Assembly (NCBI RefSeq): GCF_016808095.1
Contig: NC_068972.1
Span: 62,001 to 126,000 of the forward strand
DNA length: 64,000 nt
Source of the DNA: Vigna angularis
Taxonomy: Eukaryota > Streptophyta > Magnoliopsida > Fabales > Fabaceae
Direction: 5' to 3'
In this document: positions 1 to 29,613 of the stretch, one piece after another
How positions within the stretch are numbered: position 1 is the first letter of the stretch
Layout of the letters: each line of letters begins with the position of its first letter
Position numbers and translations under genes: made by a program
The notes under the pieces: model-generated
What the model was told of the DNA's origin: nothing
What the model saw: only the letters and a program-made list of their open reading frames with translations
Database searches by the model: none

Positions 1-196
1 CTATCTCCTACTTTGCATGCCTTGAGATAAGTATTTCTTACAACTCCTTTTCCTTTACTTTCTTCTTGAACTTGACAAACGTACAAAAAAAAAACATATA
101 GAGTTCTTATCAATTATGTTTCAATTGGCCTAGTGTTTCGTCTTTTTTCATTACTCGTGGCCGGAGAAGTTTAATTTGTATTGTCCATGATGACAG

Positions 197-286
197 GAAG
201 AAGTTATTTTGAAGGCAAAAGAGGCTTCTGTTGAACTTCTGAAGAGGGCAGGCATAACATTACCAAGCAGAATGAACATGATTTGA
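197..286 (+). CDS. Terminal coding exon of an unrecognised gene (partial)
   Basis: After an acceptor-like ...gatgacag at 196, an open frame starts EEVILKAKEASVELLKRAG and ends SRMNMI with TGA at 284-286, giving 29 codons. The stretch is lysine/glutamate-rich and looks helical. The exon is more GC-rich than the flanks and is followed by AT-rich DNA and no further exon, so it fits the 3' end of a plus-strand gene lying mostly left of the window. I do not recognise the family. Exon phase cannot be proven without the upstream exon. Confidence 0.55.
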   Translation, partial: EEVILKAKEASVELLKRAGITLPSRMNMI

Positions 287-1107
287 GTATTTGTTTTCAA
301 GTGTATACAGATTGCTAATGCAATACAGGAAATAATGTATGCACTATAGAGACAGTACAGTATCCAATGAATTTAATTGTGTGGATGATGATATTACAGA
401 GTGAGCGTATGACTGCATGACTCTGTAAATTGGTCAAGGGAGAGATTGAATATTTGAATATTCTTTAGTTTTTCAATTATCTTTTAACTATTAGTTGTCA
501 AAATCTAAACATACAGTTACACTAATAATTCAAAAACTTCATACATGTATTTATCAATCAAACAGGTTATTAATTATTTTCTTTTCAAAAGAATTTCAAC
601 GACGATAACTGAAAGGAACAAAAATAGAATATTGGATTAACAGGACTAGAATAAAAGTTTTTAAAACTAAGCCATTAAACAAAAATGAAATTATATATTT
701 GCAGAGGGTAAATTGGATATATTTGGTCGGATAAATAATAATTTTTCTATAATAATTAACAGTATTTCGATTTTAATACAATGAATAAAATTATAACTTT
801 TGTAAGTTTTAAGATCATTAATTTTGTTTGAAATTCAATGGTTGATATAATTGCTAATGTGTTTGATTTTAGTATTTAATCTTAAATACAATTTTTAGAA
901 ATAATTTGAAAATTAAAAACATATTTAATCTTAAAATTAATTAAAATTGTAAAGTTGTAGAAGTAATATTATAGTTTTTTTAAGAGGATGGGATGAATTG
1001 GATTGGAGGGATAGGATAGTAATTCGTGTGGTGACGGAGTAGAGTTTGAGATAGTAATATATCTGTTGTTAGATTGGAAGTGGCAGTGGCAGTTGCAGAC
1101 TCAATCC
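287..1107. other. Intergenic spacer: 3' flank of upstream gene and promoter/5'UTR of CYP20-2
   Basis: AT-rich sequence without a supported ORF. The left part should hold the 3'UTR of the upstream gene. About 980-1107 is less AT-rich and purine-rich and is the likely promoter and 5'UTR of the cyclophilin gene. No distinct repeat was seen. Confidence 0.5.
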
Positions 1108-3521
<2,414 letters not shown>

Positions 3522-5129
3522 GGTGGTGGTTCTTGTGTATTTTGTTGGTCATGGTCATTTTCTTCTATTAACTTGTTTAGATTGAGAAGAAACTCCTGCT
3601 TTATGGAAATTTTTGTTCGACTATTCTTAAGAGAACCTCGGTAACCTTTTTTTTTATCATACTGAACCTAAACCTTATAGCACTCACCTGTGTTCTGGTA
3701 GAATTACAGTCAAGTTGGAAAATTTAATACCTGTTTTAAGTGGTATCTCCTTAAGCCAAAGTGCAGATTCCATGGGGAAATGGATGTCAACAGAATTATT
3801 AGTCTTCTATAACATGCATGATCAAATTAATAGCATTGCTAGGGACTTGTGGTAGACTTTTTTCTGAGCGATTATTGTGTTATCTTGATCGAATTTGGAT
3901 TCTTTTATCGGCCCTTTGTATTTTGGATTAAGAATGAAATAAATATAAAAACCTGTGTTTTGAATCACAAGAGAAGGAATGAAAGACTTCTTCCACCTGT
4001 GTGGATGAATGAGTTAAAAAGGGAAGGAAAATAAATTTCATAAATGTTTCATAAAAAGGGAATATTAGAAGCATAATTTAAAATAAATATATTAAATAAA
4101 TTAAAATTATGTATCTAAGCACAATTTTAATAAAAGAAAAAGAAAAATGTCTGAAAGCAAAACTTTAGTCAATGAAAAACAGATTAAATAAAACACGCGT
4201 TTGGGAGAAAAAAATTCTTTATTATTCATAAATTTTTAAAATTTTGTCTATTTTAATAATAAAAGAAATAAATTATACCTCTCTGGTAAAAAAAATGTGA
4301 CAACCTTGTACGTGGAGGTTAAAGCAAATATATGGAGAGCTTAGGTAGTATATGTGGAAATATTAATGTCTGGTTTGAAAATGAGCGTTGACTGATAGGT
4401 ACAGGTTAAGAAATTAGGAGTTAAATGATGTTTTGCGGATGTTTATTATGGTTGTCTTTAATATGCATACATGTTTTTCTCTGCATAAAGTTGGAGCGAA
4501 TTTTAGGGCATTTCACTACACTTCAATCATATGTAAACAATAGCATACAATTGAATAGAATGAAGCTACCCAACCCATGCTTCCCTATTCTATTCTACCA
4601 CATCACCTTTTTCATGGAATTCCTTCTTCCAAAACTTTACCTAAAATCATTTTTATTATTTTAATAATAGAATTTATTATTTTATTATTCAACTCCTAAA
4701 GTTGCACATTTATATATGTATTTAGTTCAGTTACAGTTTACAACATAAAGAAAAGGTATATTTGTTTACCTATTTCTCTCAATATTTTTGGAAAATTTTA
4801 TAAAAAAATGTTTATGATGAAAGTGACGAGTTACAAGTGTTTGACGTTCATTGTAAAACAAAAATAATAGAACATTAGTTAATATTATGAGAGTTTATAT
4901 ATATATATATATATATAAAAGAAAATTGTAAATTTCTTTCTAAAGATTTATTTACGACATCATAATTAAAAATTTGTCTCGATAATCAACTTAGATTCAA
5001 TGCAAAAGTTAAACTTACAAAAATAATTCTTAGACTTTGTAAAAATTTGTGTTTCACAAATTTAGGATATGTGATGGCATTTTAGAAAAATATTTGTTGG
5101 AAGATTCAGCAATAGTATTACATGAGTTC
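3522..5129. other. Intergenic spacer 3' of CYP20-2
   Basis: 3'UTR-like sequence for roughly the first 400 bases, then AT-rich DNA with no gene supported. A short (AT)n tract lies at 4895-4917. Small ORFs here lack codon bias or family resemblance. Confidence 0.5.
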
Positions 5130-5579
5130 TGTTGAGTCTATCAAAAAGGAGGTTCACATGTAAGATACAAACATCAATGAGATCTGAGTTTAACTATATA
5201 AAGGATTGACACCACTTTTTATCAAAAATCTTAAGGCTATGGGTTAATTCTATCCAAACACTTGGATTCCCAACAATCTCCCCCTCAAGGTGAGTTCCTT
5301 GTAACGGAAGCATTTCCAACCAACCACAATCACGAGTAGTCTTTTCCAATCGTCGTTCATCTTAACGGAACTTGCTTACCTAAATATACCACTGTTGGGT
5401 CTATCAAGGAGGAGGTTCACAGAGGAAATACAAACACCAATGAGATGTAAGTCCAATTATATAAAGGATCCACACTACTCTTTACCAAAAACCTTAAGAC
5501 TATAGATTAATGGGTCTTTCATCTTTATACTAGTTACTCATTTCTATCCAATATTTGACTCACACTTGAATTTCAAACA
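5130..5579 (-). mobile_element. TRIM-like miniature LTR element, minus orientation
   Basis: Two direct repeats, 5130-5275 (146 bp) and 5393-5579 (187 bp), share TGTTGRGTCTATCAA, GGAGGTTCAC, TATATAAAGGAT and a final ACTTG-ATTCAA/CCCAACA. Read on the minus strand each begins TGTTGG/TGTTTG and ends CAACA. Next to the left repeat, at 5276-5290, the minus strand reads CCTTGAGGGGGAGAT, a polypurine tract, which sets the orientation. Between the repeats only about 117 bp remain, with a degenerate primer-binding-like TGGTAT beside the right LTR. Flanking 5-mers are AGTTC (5125-5129) and AGTTT (5580-5584), an imperfect target duplication. No coding capacity. Confidence 0.7.
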
Positions 5580-6721
5580 AGTTTAACCTATATAAAAAAT
5601 TAATATCATCTCTCATCTAAAACTTCAATACAATAAATTTGAATATTCTTCCTTATATATTTCTTCTTTCTTACAACGTATAACAAAAAAATTAATAGAT
5701 AACTTAATAAATTTTAAATAATTAAATTTAGTTTATTTGAACTAGTTTCACAGTTTCAGTCTCCTATTAAAAAATATATAAATTAATTTTAAAAAAATAG
5801 TTTTAATTAATTATCAATCTTTTGAATAACTTTTTGTTATTTTTTTTAACAGTTTAATTATGAATACCCACTAAATATACGTTGATAGAAAAATAAATAT
5901 TAAAAGAGATTAGTATCATTTAATTTTTTTTTCTATCATTAAAATTGGATAAATTTATTGAATATCGATTCATATTTAATTCACCCTTCTCAAGTACAAA
6001 TCTATGTCACCCCCATCTTATGTGTATTTATAAGTATAGTTATACACTTTGAAATTCAAACTCGTTCTTTAAAATTAATATTCACTATAATCTCTTTTTT
6101 TTTTACTCATTATGACAAGTTGCTATCATATAAATATATGGATAAACTATTTATCATCTCCCATGCTAGAAAATTCACACTCACAAATTTAGATTAAGAA
6201 AGAAGCATATCTCTCCTATTTTCTGATAGAATATCTGTTCGAGTCTCTAGTTTCTTAACATTCCTTATTTTATTAATAAATGTCACCCTTCAATCTCTAT
6301 ACTTTCAATAAACTAACACTTACTTTGCTTATTTTATTTTAAAATAACATATTTGCTAAAAATTAAATAAATAATTTATACAAACTAAAATTTAAAATAT
6401 AAAAAGTTGTTCTCGTATTTTCTAACTTTGAATTTTAATATAAAGTTTCACAAATTTAAAAAAATTAAAATACATTAAATTTGAATTGTTTTAATTTATT
6501 TTTTAATATTTTAAATATTTTATTTGAATAAAATAATAAGTTTATTGAATTTTGATTTTATTATTTGAATATTAAATTGAACAATTAAAAAATTCAAAAA
6601 ATACTAGTTTATGTTATTTTTCAAAACAAATTTTGTTGAGACATATTTTAGCTAACATTATAAGGGTTTAGTGTTTCGTTTGGTTGATGTTTAAAATAAA
6701 TATTAGATATTATTAAAAATT

Positions 6722-6763
<42 letters not shown>

Positions 6764-6929
6764 ATATTCTAAAATTTATCAATCATTTGTCATTATATAA
6801 AAATTTATTAAAAAATAAATAAAAAAATATAAAACATAAATATCATATCAAATTATTTGAAATTATAAATTATTAATTTTAATTTTTACACTTTAAATAA
6901 ATTTATAATCGTCCCTCTATCTTCCCTTT
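5580..6929. other. AT-rich intergenic DNA with (AT)n tract
   Basis: Very AT-rich, with homopolymer A/T runs and a (TA)n tract at 6732-6760. No gene, RNA or bounded repeat was recognised. Confidence 0.5.
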
Positions 6930-7235
6930 TTCTAGAATTATTCTAGGCTAAGCACACTTAACCATGGAGTTCTTATAAGTTAGGCTACCGAAAAGCAAAT
7001 GCATTTGGTGATATGAGTAGTCAAATCAATTCCTTTAAGCTATCCTTCAACTGTATAGTCTCATACCTACACAATCTCTAGATCCCTCTCATTCCGGTAT
7101 ATGTTCGATTCGTCCATGTACCCCTTCCACTCGAAGCATGCCAGGAGGCGCTCCAAGTCTGTACCCCTGCACCATGCCTCTTGCACCGGCGTCACTCTCC
7201 GCCCTCGTCTCAGTGCCCGGATGTCACACTAAGCA
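6930..7235. repeat. GC-richer island, probably a fragment of a dispersed repeat
   Basis: Within very AT-rich surroundings this 300-bp block is markedly GC-richer (for example GGAGGCGCTCCAAG, CACCGGCGTCACTCTCCGCC, GTGCCCGGATGTCACA) and lacks an ORF of note. Its sharp composition change at both ends suggests inserted DNA. I believe similar text occurs in plant dispersed repeats, but I cannot name the family. Confidence 0.35.
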
Positions 7236-7802
7236 TTTTCAAAATAAAGACTTTATTTCCTTCATTTATATATTAATTTTTGTTTTCATGGGACTTTGGA
7301 TATTTTAAGATTACTTTGAAGCACAAATATATTTTTAAGCTTGCAAACTTACAAAAACAGTAACATTAATTATAATGACAAAGCATATGGGTCAATCAAA
7401 TTATTTGCAAAGACATCATGAACCCCTTCTCAGGACACAATTAAGCAAATATCTGCTGTCATTAATTCATTGTGACCATCTTGTCGGTAAGTGATATAAA
7501 GAAGAAATTAAAAGGTGATTTAAGATCTCCAATTATGATCTTCATCCATCTCTCATACTTTCATTAATTACGTTACAGTAAATTAACAATGGTTTCAACT
7601 TCATCTTATCATAGTAACAACCGTATTCAATAAAATTACTTTTAAAATAAACTTAAATTATAACTACTTGATAATATATTTTTTATATACAAAATAAATT
7701 TTATTTATATAATAAAACGTATGATAGCCATTTTAATTTACCAATTATAGAAGTTTATATCTGTTTTCTACGAAAACATTTTAATAATAATACACTATAA
7801 AT

Positions 7803-7845
<43 letters not shown>

Positions 7846-8054
7846 TTTGGTAATTTATATAACCTCTTATACCTAATTTTAGTTGATAAAAAAATTATAT
7901 TCATCAAAAAGACATACTTTATACACAGAATATTTTAATAATTTTTAATTTTAAGTTAAAATAAAAAATAAAAAAAATCTAAATCAAATATCCTTATATG
8001 AGAATATTTTTGTCAATTAAAATTTAGTATACTTTAAGAAATTACATAAGCTAT

Positions 8055-8092
<38 letters not shown>

Positions 8093-9188
8093 AAAAATGC
8101 TTTATTTTTTACTCTTCTCCAACTTTTGAGATCTGATTTCCAAAATATTTGTGCTACAACTTCACAAAGGAACACACTTAATCTCTAATACACAATTTTC
8201 GAATTGAAAATTCACATAAATTACGTAATATTCATAAAATTTTATAGCGTTTAAAACGTAAATTTTACTTTATTGTAGTGCTGTACTTTTTTATAAATAA
8301 TAATTTTAAGATACGAATAAATATGCTACACTAATTAACATATCAATTGAAATTTAATAAGAGAATCAAAGATTATAGTTTCACATTTAAAAAAAATTAA
8401 AGTCAGTAATATATTTATGTGTGGAAATTTAAACAAATTAGGTTTTTATATTTAAGATAAGATCATGAGGTTTCTTAAGGTGATAATATATATTGTTAGG
8501 AGAAGATGTAATTTAAATATTAAGTATTATATTAAGCTATTGCTGAATTAAAAAAAAATGTTTAGAAAAGAACATAAGGATAAGGAGTAGATGAATAGGA
8601 ATGGTAGATGTTTAAAAAGAGAAGTAATGGTAGTTTTGAAAAGTTGATGTTGGGTGGTTTAAGTGGGTAAGTAGTTGAAGGTGAAGAAGATGGAGCTAGG
8701 CAGATAGTGTTAAAAGTTATGTGTCGGAAGGAAGAGAGAGAGAGAGAGAGAGAGAGATTGATTCAGTTCCTTAATTATATGATAGAAATAATAATGCATG
8801 GGTTGGGTGGGTCTGAGACACATAAATATATATATGCATGCATTGTGAAGTTAAAATGGAAAAGGGGAGGCATTTGGTCACTACTGGGCTCAACAGAAAT
8901 CAATCGCAAACTGAATTTTACTTATATATGACCAAACATTGATAGATATATGAATTATTATGAGAGCCTCACAGTTATGTCCACCTTCCACATGATCGGA
9001 TTAAATTTGTTTAGGACCCCACAACCCATAATGTTACGTGAATCTTGACATAGAATAACAAACAATCTTGTATCTATCTCTTTGTTTTTCTCCTTTTATC
9101 TCTCTTCCAAACTCCACATACACATACTCAGCAACCTCCGTGGAAAATCTTGTGGAATACATCATTTCTTTCTCTCCCCAAACAAACG
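7236..9188. other. Intergenic spacer and promoter region of LAZY1
   Basis: AT-rich DNA with (AT)n tracts at 7802-7843 and 8057-8090 and a (GA)n tract at about 8732-8757. From about 9000 the composition becomes pyrimidine-rich (CTCTCTTCCAAACTCC), typical of a 5'UTR. The ATG of LAZY1 follows at 9189. No gene was seen. Confidence 0.5.
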
Positions 9189-10712
9189 ATGAAGGTGAGT
9201 AAACATCAATATGAATTCTAGCTATATGAATTTCTTATTCTTTTCTTAGCCACTTCATGCATTTCTTTGCTCCAGTTACTTGGGTGGATGCACAGAAAAT
9301 TTCGTCAGAATACCGCCGAACCCTTTAAAGACTTGCTCATCGGTAACTTTCATCGTATGTTGTATCATTCGGCTATAATTTTCAGTTCTACTTTAATTAA
9401 TTATTTCATCTCGTTTTTTTGTTAAGGGACTTGTGATGATGAACACAACTACCCCAATCCCAAAGGAAGCTTCGGGAATTACAAACATGTCAAACAAAGT
9501 CAGAAAGAGCAGACCATAAGAAAATCTTTCGCTGCTGTCGAAGACGATGAGTACGAGGAAGATTCGGCGGGTGCCATGTACGAGCTCTTCCACGGGTTCC
9601 TGGCAATTGGAACTCTGGGTTCGGACCAAGTCGTTAGCGATCCATCGACGACGCCGACATTTGCCATATCTGTGGAGAACATAACTGAAAAGGAAGACGA
9701 AGTGACTGAGAACGAACTGAAGCTGATAAACGATGAGCTGGAGAAAGTTCTGGGAGCGGATGATGAGTCGTCGTGTGGGAGAAACAGCCATGTGAGCAAT
9801 GGGAGAAGCAGCCATGGAAGCATAATAACGCTGAGCGGGAAGCCGTTGTTGGAAGGTGGAGAATCAAATGGGAATGGAAGTGCCGTTTGCCCACTTCAGG
9901 GATATCTGTTTGGATCGGCAATTGAGTTGTCAGAAACCACAACCGTGGCTGTGGCAAAGCAGAAGGAGCACAGAACGTCCCTCGGCGAGCTGTTCCAGCG
10001 AACCAAGCTGGCGGAGGAGAGCATTGGAGGAAATAATAAGGATGATAACAAGAGAGGTGAGAGGGAAGCAGACAAATCTGCCATGCATCTCATGAAAAAA
10101 AAGCTCAAGAAAAGAATGCTTCACACTTCTTCCCGAAGCTCCTCCTCGGCCACTGCTGCTGCACAACCTGTTGATTCTGCTTCGGCTGAGAGAAAACTGC
10201 ATAAGGTGCACTTTCACATTCTTCTTTCTCTTCTTCACACGTATGTTATTATGCTGTATTTCCTCTATACTTTCTTAAGCAACAGCTTTTAGCTGGGACT
10301 CGCGGTAAAAATTAATATTTAGTTGTTGGTCGCAGATTCTGCATATGTTTCACAGAAAAGTTCACCCTGAAAATTGTACGGGTGCACACAAGTGTGATAA
10401 ATACCAAAAGAACGAGAACAAGAAGAAAACAATGAACGAGGTGGTGCATGGAGAGGAAGATATACTGATACACCCGAAAAGAACACTGTCAAAGGAAAAC
10501 ATCATGCGACAATATTATAAGATCCAACCAAATCCATTCCACTTTGCTCTTGGCTGTGAAGATTCATCTGACAATAAGGAGCACTGGATCAAAACAGATG
10601 CCGATTGTAAGTGTGCAATTAATTACAAATACCATTAATTACTTCTCAAATATATACGTATACAATGACCGAGACTTTTGATTATAATGCAGACTTGGTG
10701 TTGGAGCTCTGA
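9189..10712 (+). CDS. LAZY1: LAZY1-type gravitropism protein (IGT family)
   Basis: LAZY1 acts in gravity signalling and directs asymmetric auxin flow and shoot/branch angle; family members act at the plasma membrane and nucleus. Five exons: 9189-9194, 9276-9342, 9427-10205, 10336-10606, 10693-10712, giving 380 aa. Exon 1 codes only Met-Lys, and the last exon only the end of DYLVLEL. Hallmarks seen: N-terminal MKLLGWMHRKFRQ, the IGT motif GFLAIGTLG at about residues 81-89, a basic stretch KKKLKKR near 248-254 (possible nuclear signal), MFHRKVHPE, and the C-terminal EL-type tail DADYLVLEL. This first exon / tail arrangement is typical of the family. The middle is acidic and Ser-rich, likely disordered. 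The choice of LAZY1 over other LAZY/DRO members rests on GWMHRKFRQ and MFHRKVHPE. Confidence 0.9.
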
Positions 10713-14039
<3,327 letters not shown>

Positions 14040-14310
14040 TGATGTAATTGAGAGTGTTAAGAAGCCAGTTGTGTGAATTGAATTAAACTTAAAGTTATTT
14101 TCTTAACATAGTATCAAAGCTATATTTAAAGTATATTCTAACAATATTTGTTGTTTGTTAGGTATATTCTTCCACCTCTTATCAAGCTGTTATCGGACCA
14201 TTCATTAATGTCTATATATCGACGTGAGAAGATATCTTGAAAGTTTCACATTGACTAAAGATAAGTGTGCAAATCTCACCTTACAAACCGATTTTGTGAG
14301 ATTAAATTAA
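14040..14310 (+). mobile_element. Decayed TRIM of the same family as those at 47.2 and 47.9 kb
   Basis: Contains ATAGTATCAAAGCTAT (a primer-binding-site relic of the TGGTATCAGAGC type), then CTTCCACCTCTTATCAAGC, GCTGTTATCGGACCATTC and ATCGACGTGAGAAGATA, matching the short internal region of the intact TRIM at 47923-48307 (TTCCACCCGCTATCGGGCC, TTATCGGACCACCC, CTCGGCGTGAAGGGGGTG). It is followed by a diverged LTR with CACATTGACTAAAGATAA and CTCACCTTACAAACCGATTTTG. The upstream LTR survives only as its 3' part. No target duplication can be fixed. Confidence 0.6.
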
Positions 14311-14368
14311 GTATTTTCATGTATATAAAGGTCATACATGTATTTTCATGTATATAAAGGTCATACAT
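14311..14368. repeat. Two tandem copies of a 29-bp unit
   Basis: GTATTTTCATGTATATAAAG plus GTCATACAT occurs twice, at 14311-14339 and 14340-14368, directly after the TRIM relic. The copies are identical, so the duplication looks recent. Confidence 0.9.
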
Positions 14369-15396
14369 ATATTTGCGCGTTGTTTGAATATATCCAATTT
14401 TATAAATTATTGAATATTTAACTACGGAGATTGTACTAAATATATACATATAAATTCATCCTCGTTATTTTATCATCTCACTTTTAATCACTAAAATATC
14501 TTTATTCTATTAGATAATTTAAAAACTTTATATTACATGGTAGCTTAACTTAATGATTATTTGATTTTTATTTAATTATGATTTAATATTCATATGATTA
14601 TAATTTCTATTTGTAATACTTTTGATATGAAAAAAGAAAATATACATTCTTTTAACATTATATACATGATTTTATGTTTTATTTATTATTTTTTAAAATT
14701 ATTTTATTAATATTTTAAATGTTAAAGAGGTAGACAAGCAAGCACTAACGTAACCAAAAAAAAAACTCTATATCTTATTATATATAAGGATGGATGTGAA
14801 TACAGTTTTATATTGAATATAACAACAATATAATGAAATAGTCAACCCATTTGTCCCATCCTCACATTTACCATCTCTAAAAAATAATAGTGACTTTTGG
14901 TGTCCAAAAAAGATCCATTACATCAATATGAAATTCTTTTTTTTATGACTATATTGCGAAATAATTATGATAAAATGATACGATTTTAATATAAAACATT
15001 TTAAAAGTAAAGTCATTTTAGTGTAACACAACTTTAACTCAATACATTTTACTAAAATCGTGTTAAAGTGATATAATTTTAGTTTATCATATTAACATAA
15101 TTTTTTTATAATAAAATCATACCATTTTAATATAATTTTATTATAATATTTTATTGTAACTTTGACTTACTCGTATATGTAATATTGTTAAAAGTTATAT
15201 ATTTTGGTAAATTAAAAAAAATACATTACTTTAGTAAAAAAACGTAGGAAGGACGACAAGATTTACTTACAACAAAGATTATTTCAATTCATTGAAACAT
15301 TACACGCATTTATTATTTCAGTTACATACAAGACTGAAATCTGATAAATCTTGAAATGTTTTTGGCGGCCTCCAGCAAAGAGAATAATATATAATT
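14369..15396. other. AT-rich intergenic DNA upstream of the UPF0235 gene
   Basis: No gene seen. AT-rich with short direct similarities (ATAATTTTA, TATCA-like blocks). The last hundred bases rise in GC toward the promoter. Confidence 0.5.
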
Positions 15397-15440
15397 AGTG
15401 GGCAAGGCCTGGCCCAAATAAAATTGGCGGGCAAGGCCCA
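15397..15440 (+). promoter_or_regulatory. Two GGCCCA (site II/TCP-type) elements upstream of the UPF0235 gene
   Basis: GGCCCA occurs at 15411-15416 and 15435-15440, each inside a partly repeated GGGCAAGGCC context, about 70-100 bp before the ATG at 15511. GGCCCA (site II) boxes bind TCP factors and are common in plant housekeeping promoters. Position and pairing are seen; function is inferred. Confidence 0.55.
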
Positions 15441-15456
15441 GGAAATTCATTATTAA

Positions 15457-17228
<1,772 letters not shown>

Positions 17229-19202
17229 CGTTGTTTGTTTAGCTTTAGTATCCATGGTATCTGTCTGCTTCTATGAGGTTCATTTGCATTTTCCATATTA
17301 AGGCAGGGAGGTTTAAATTTCAGTTGTAATGTTGTTTACTTAGATTCTCAACAAAGCAGTTCGCTACGGTGCAATAGAAACCTTGCTTGTCATGCTCATG
17401 TACTATAACACTTGATTGGATGGTATTAGGTGAACAAAATCTACCTGGTTACGAGAGAAACGCATCAAAATCCTTCTCTTTTTCGATACATCAAGGGTAA
17501 ATTATGCATTGCTCTCTAGTTTCACCGTTTGTTAAATATTCTTTAAATTTTGTGTCACTTAATTTTTTTCTTAACGTTAGTTTATTGTAAAATATTAATT
17601 TAGTTTTAATTATTGTTGTTTATACAGCTCATCTCAATAGAATTCAGTATGATATAGGAGAACTGTTCAAATTTAGTTTTGATATGTTATCAGCGTAATT
17701 TATATATTATTTACTAATTAGAAATTGTTTTAAAATTGATTTTTTAAATAACTATTATCTAAAAAGCGTTTGTATTGTAATTTGAGCTTGTCGCAGTCAG
17801 ATTCTTTAAGTTTATCATGTGAGATTTATAAAGAAATTTCGGTGGAGGATGTGAAGCTTTTGTTTAAGACTCTTATACTAAATAGTATCTTAAATTGTAA
17901 GTAATTTTTTAAATTAAAATATAAGTACAAATTATAAATGTTAAACCAAAAACCAGATTCTTGAAGGCTTATTGTTTTTTATTTTCACATATTAAGATCA
18001 TTTGCTTTCCAAGAATGCATCTTGACCTTTCATATTTTACCAATCAAAGTTTTGAATTGCACTCTTACATTGCGAAATGAAGACAAAATTCATTTATTTT
18101 AAAAAATTGTTACTGTTATTTTTAATCAATTAAAATGAAAACAAACATTTTACATAATAATTCAATAATTAGTTAAAACTTAGTATTTCTAACATCTTCA
18201 AGGCAGTCATAATTAGTTAAAACTTAGTATTTCTAACATCTTGAAGATAGTCAAGACATCATTACAAATCAATTAAACATTTTTGAAACCTCATATAAAA
18301 CTCATTATTAATCAATTTGTTCTCTCTCTCTCTCTACGGGATATTCATTTTAATATAACTCCAATTAATAATGTGATATTTGAAGATAAATATTTAATAT
18401 GTTTTTACTTAATTAAATCATAATTTTATTTAAAATTGTAACATGAAGGTAATATCGTTTGGTGTGTAGGGGAGGACTAGAAAAAGGGATGGAAAGTGGT
18501 GTGGGAGAGAAGGAGAAAAGAGAAGGAGGTAGTGAAAGAAGAGGGGAAAGGATGAAAAAAAACTTAAAAGAAATTCAAAAAGAGAACTAAAAAATAAAAT
18601 AAATATATTTCAATAAAACAATAAAACTATTAGCACTTAACATTTTTACCAAAATAAATTGTATTCATTATTAATTTAATCTCTATGTTCAAATCTGGAT
18701 TATCTCCTTAATTTTTCTGTAATGTCTTTAAAATATATTAATTTTTTTAATACATGACAATTAGTTTCTTGAAGATATAGCAAGACACAAGGGACCAATC
18801 TAATAAAAGTAGATAGTTTTATCATGTTTATGGTATTAGAACATGTTGGAAACCTTTATTATTTTCTTATTTAATATTAAAAGCATTTATTTATGTGGTA
18901 GGAATATTTGTAATGAAGATTTAGAATAAATTTAGCTCCCATCCCATCTCGTGTTGTCTTCTTGGGACACCAGTTGCAGTGTTGATGATAAGGAGATATG
19001 TTTGAGCCGTGGAAGGGAAGGATATTTAGGGAAATTTAATAAAGTGTTTGGAGGCACGTGTTAAGGAGTTGAGAGGGAATGGGTATGCACGTGTGTAATG
19101 CTCACATTCCAAAATATCATCTTCTTGATCTTGGCTGGGAGTTGAGTATAGAGGAAGAAGAGAAGGAAGAAGAAGAAGAAGAATAGAAGTTAGTGTTACG
19201 TA
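17229..19202. other. Intergenic spacer between the UPF0235 gene and PWD
   Basis: 3'UTR-like sequence to about 17500, then AT-rich DNA; a purine-rich stretch at 18470-18560 and a 44-bp tandem duplication at 18167-18254. The last 200 bases (GAAGAAGAGAAGGAAGAAG) look like the 5'UTR of PWD. No gene was seen. Confidence 0.5.
18167..18254. repeat. Tandem duplication of a 44-bp unit
   Basis: AATTAGTTAAAACTTAGTAT followed by TTCTAACATCTTCAAGGCAG and TCAT occurs at 18167-18210 and again, with a few changes, at 18211-18254. Confidence 0.85.
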
Positions 19203-29305
<10,103 letters not shown>

Positions 29306-29613
29306 TGGAGTGGACATTCAATTCAATACAATATAGAAAGCATATACATATTTGTTTATGGCACCACACTGAAATATGTAGATTTATTTCCTCAAAGACA
29401 TTTCCTCAAAACCCAGCTCCCCACCAAAAATCTTACTTTAAAGGCCTAGCTTTGATATTCCATACTAATTTAAATGTATGGAAATAAATTCTCCTTTTCT
29501 AATTTGATAAATAAAAAATATGCATTTGAGTGAAAATCTGTGTTGTACTCCAGTGTTCAAATTATTAAAAAATCATTTAGGTTATTCTTAAATTTTAATA
29601 ATAATAATTAAAA
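29306..29613. other. 3' flank of PWD up to the Mutator-type element
   Basis: Probable 3'UTR of PWD, then AT-rich DNA. The last nine bases (29605-29613, TAATTAAAA) form the left target duplication of the adjoining element. Confidence 0.6.

Noticed and set aside
9500..10238. Several minus-strand frames of 70-140 codons over LAZY1
   Set aside because: Shadows of the GC-richer LAZY1 exon 3; no recognisable domains and no splice support.
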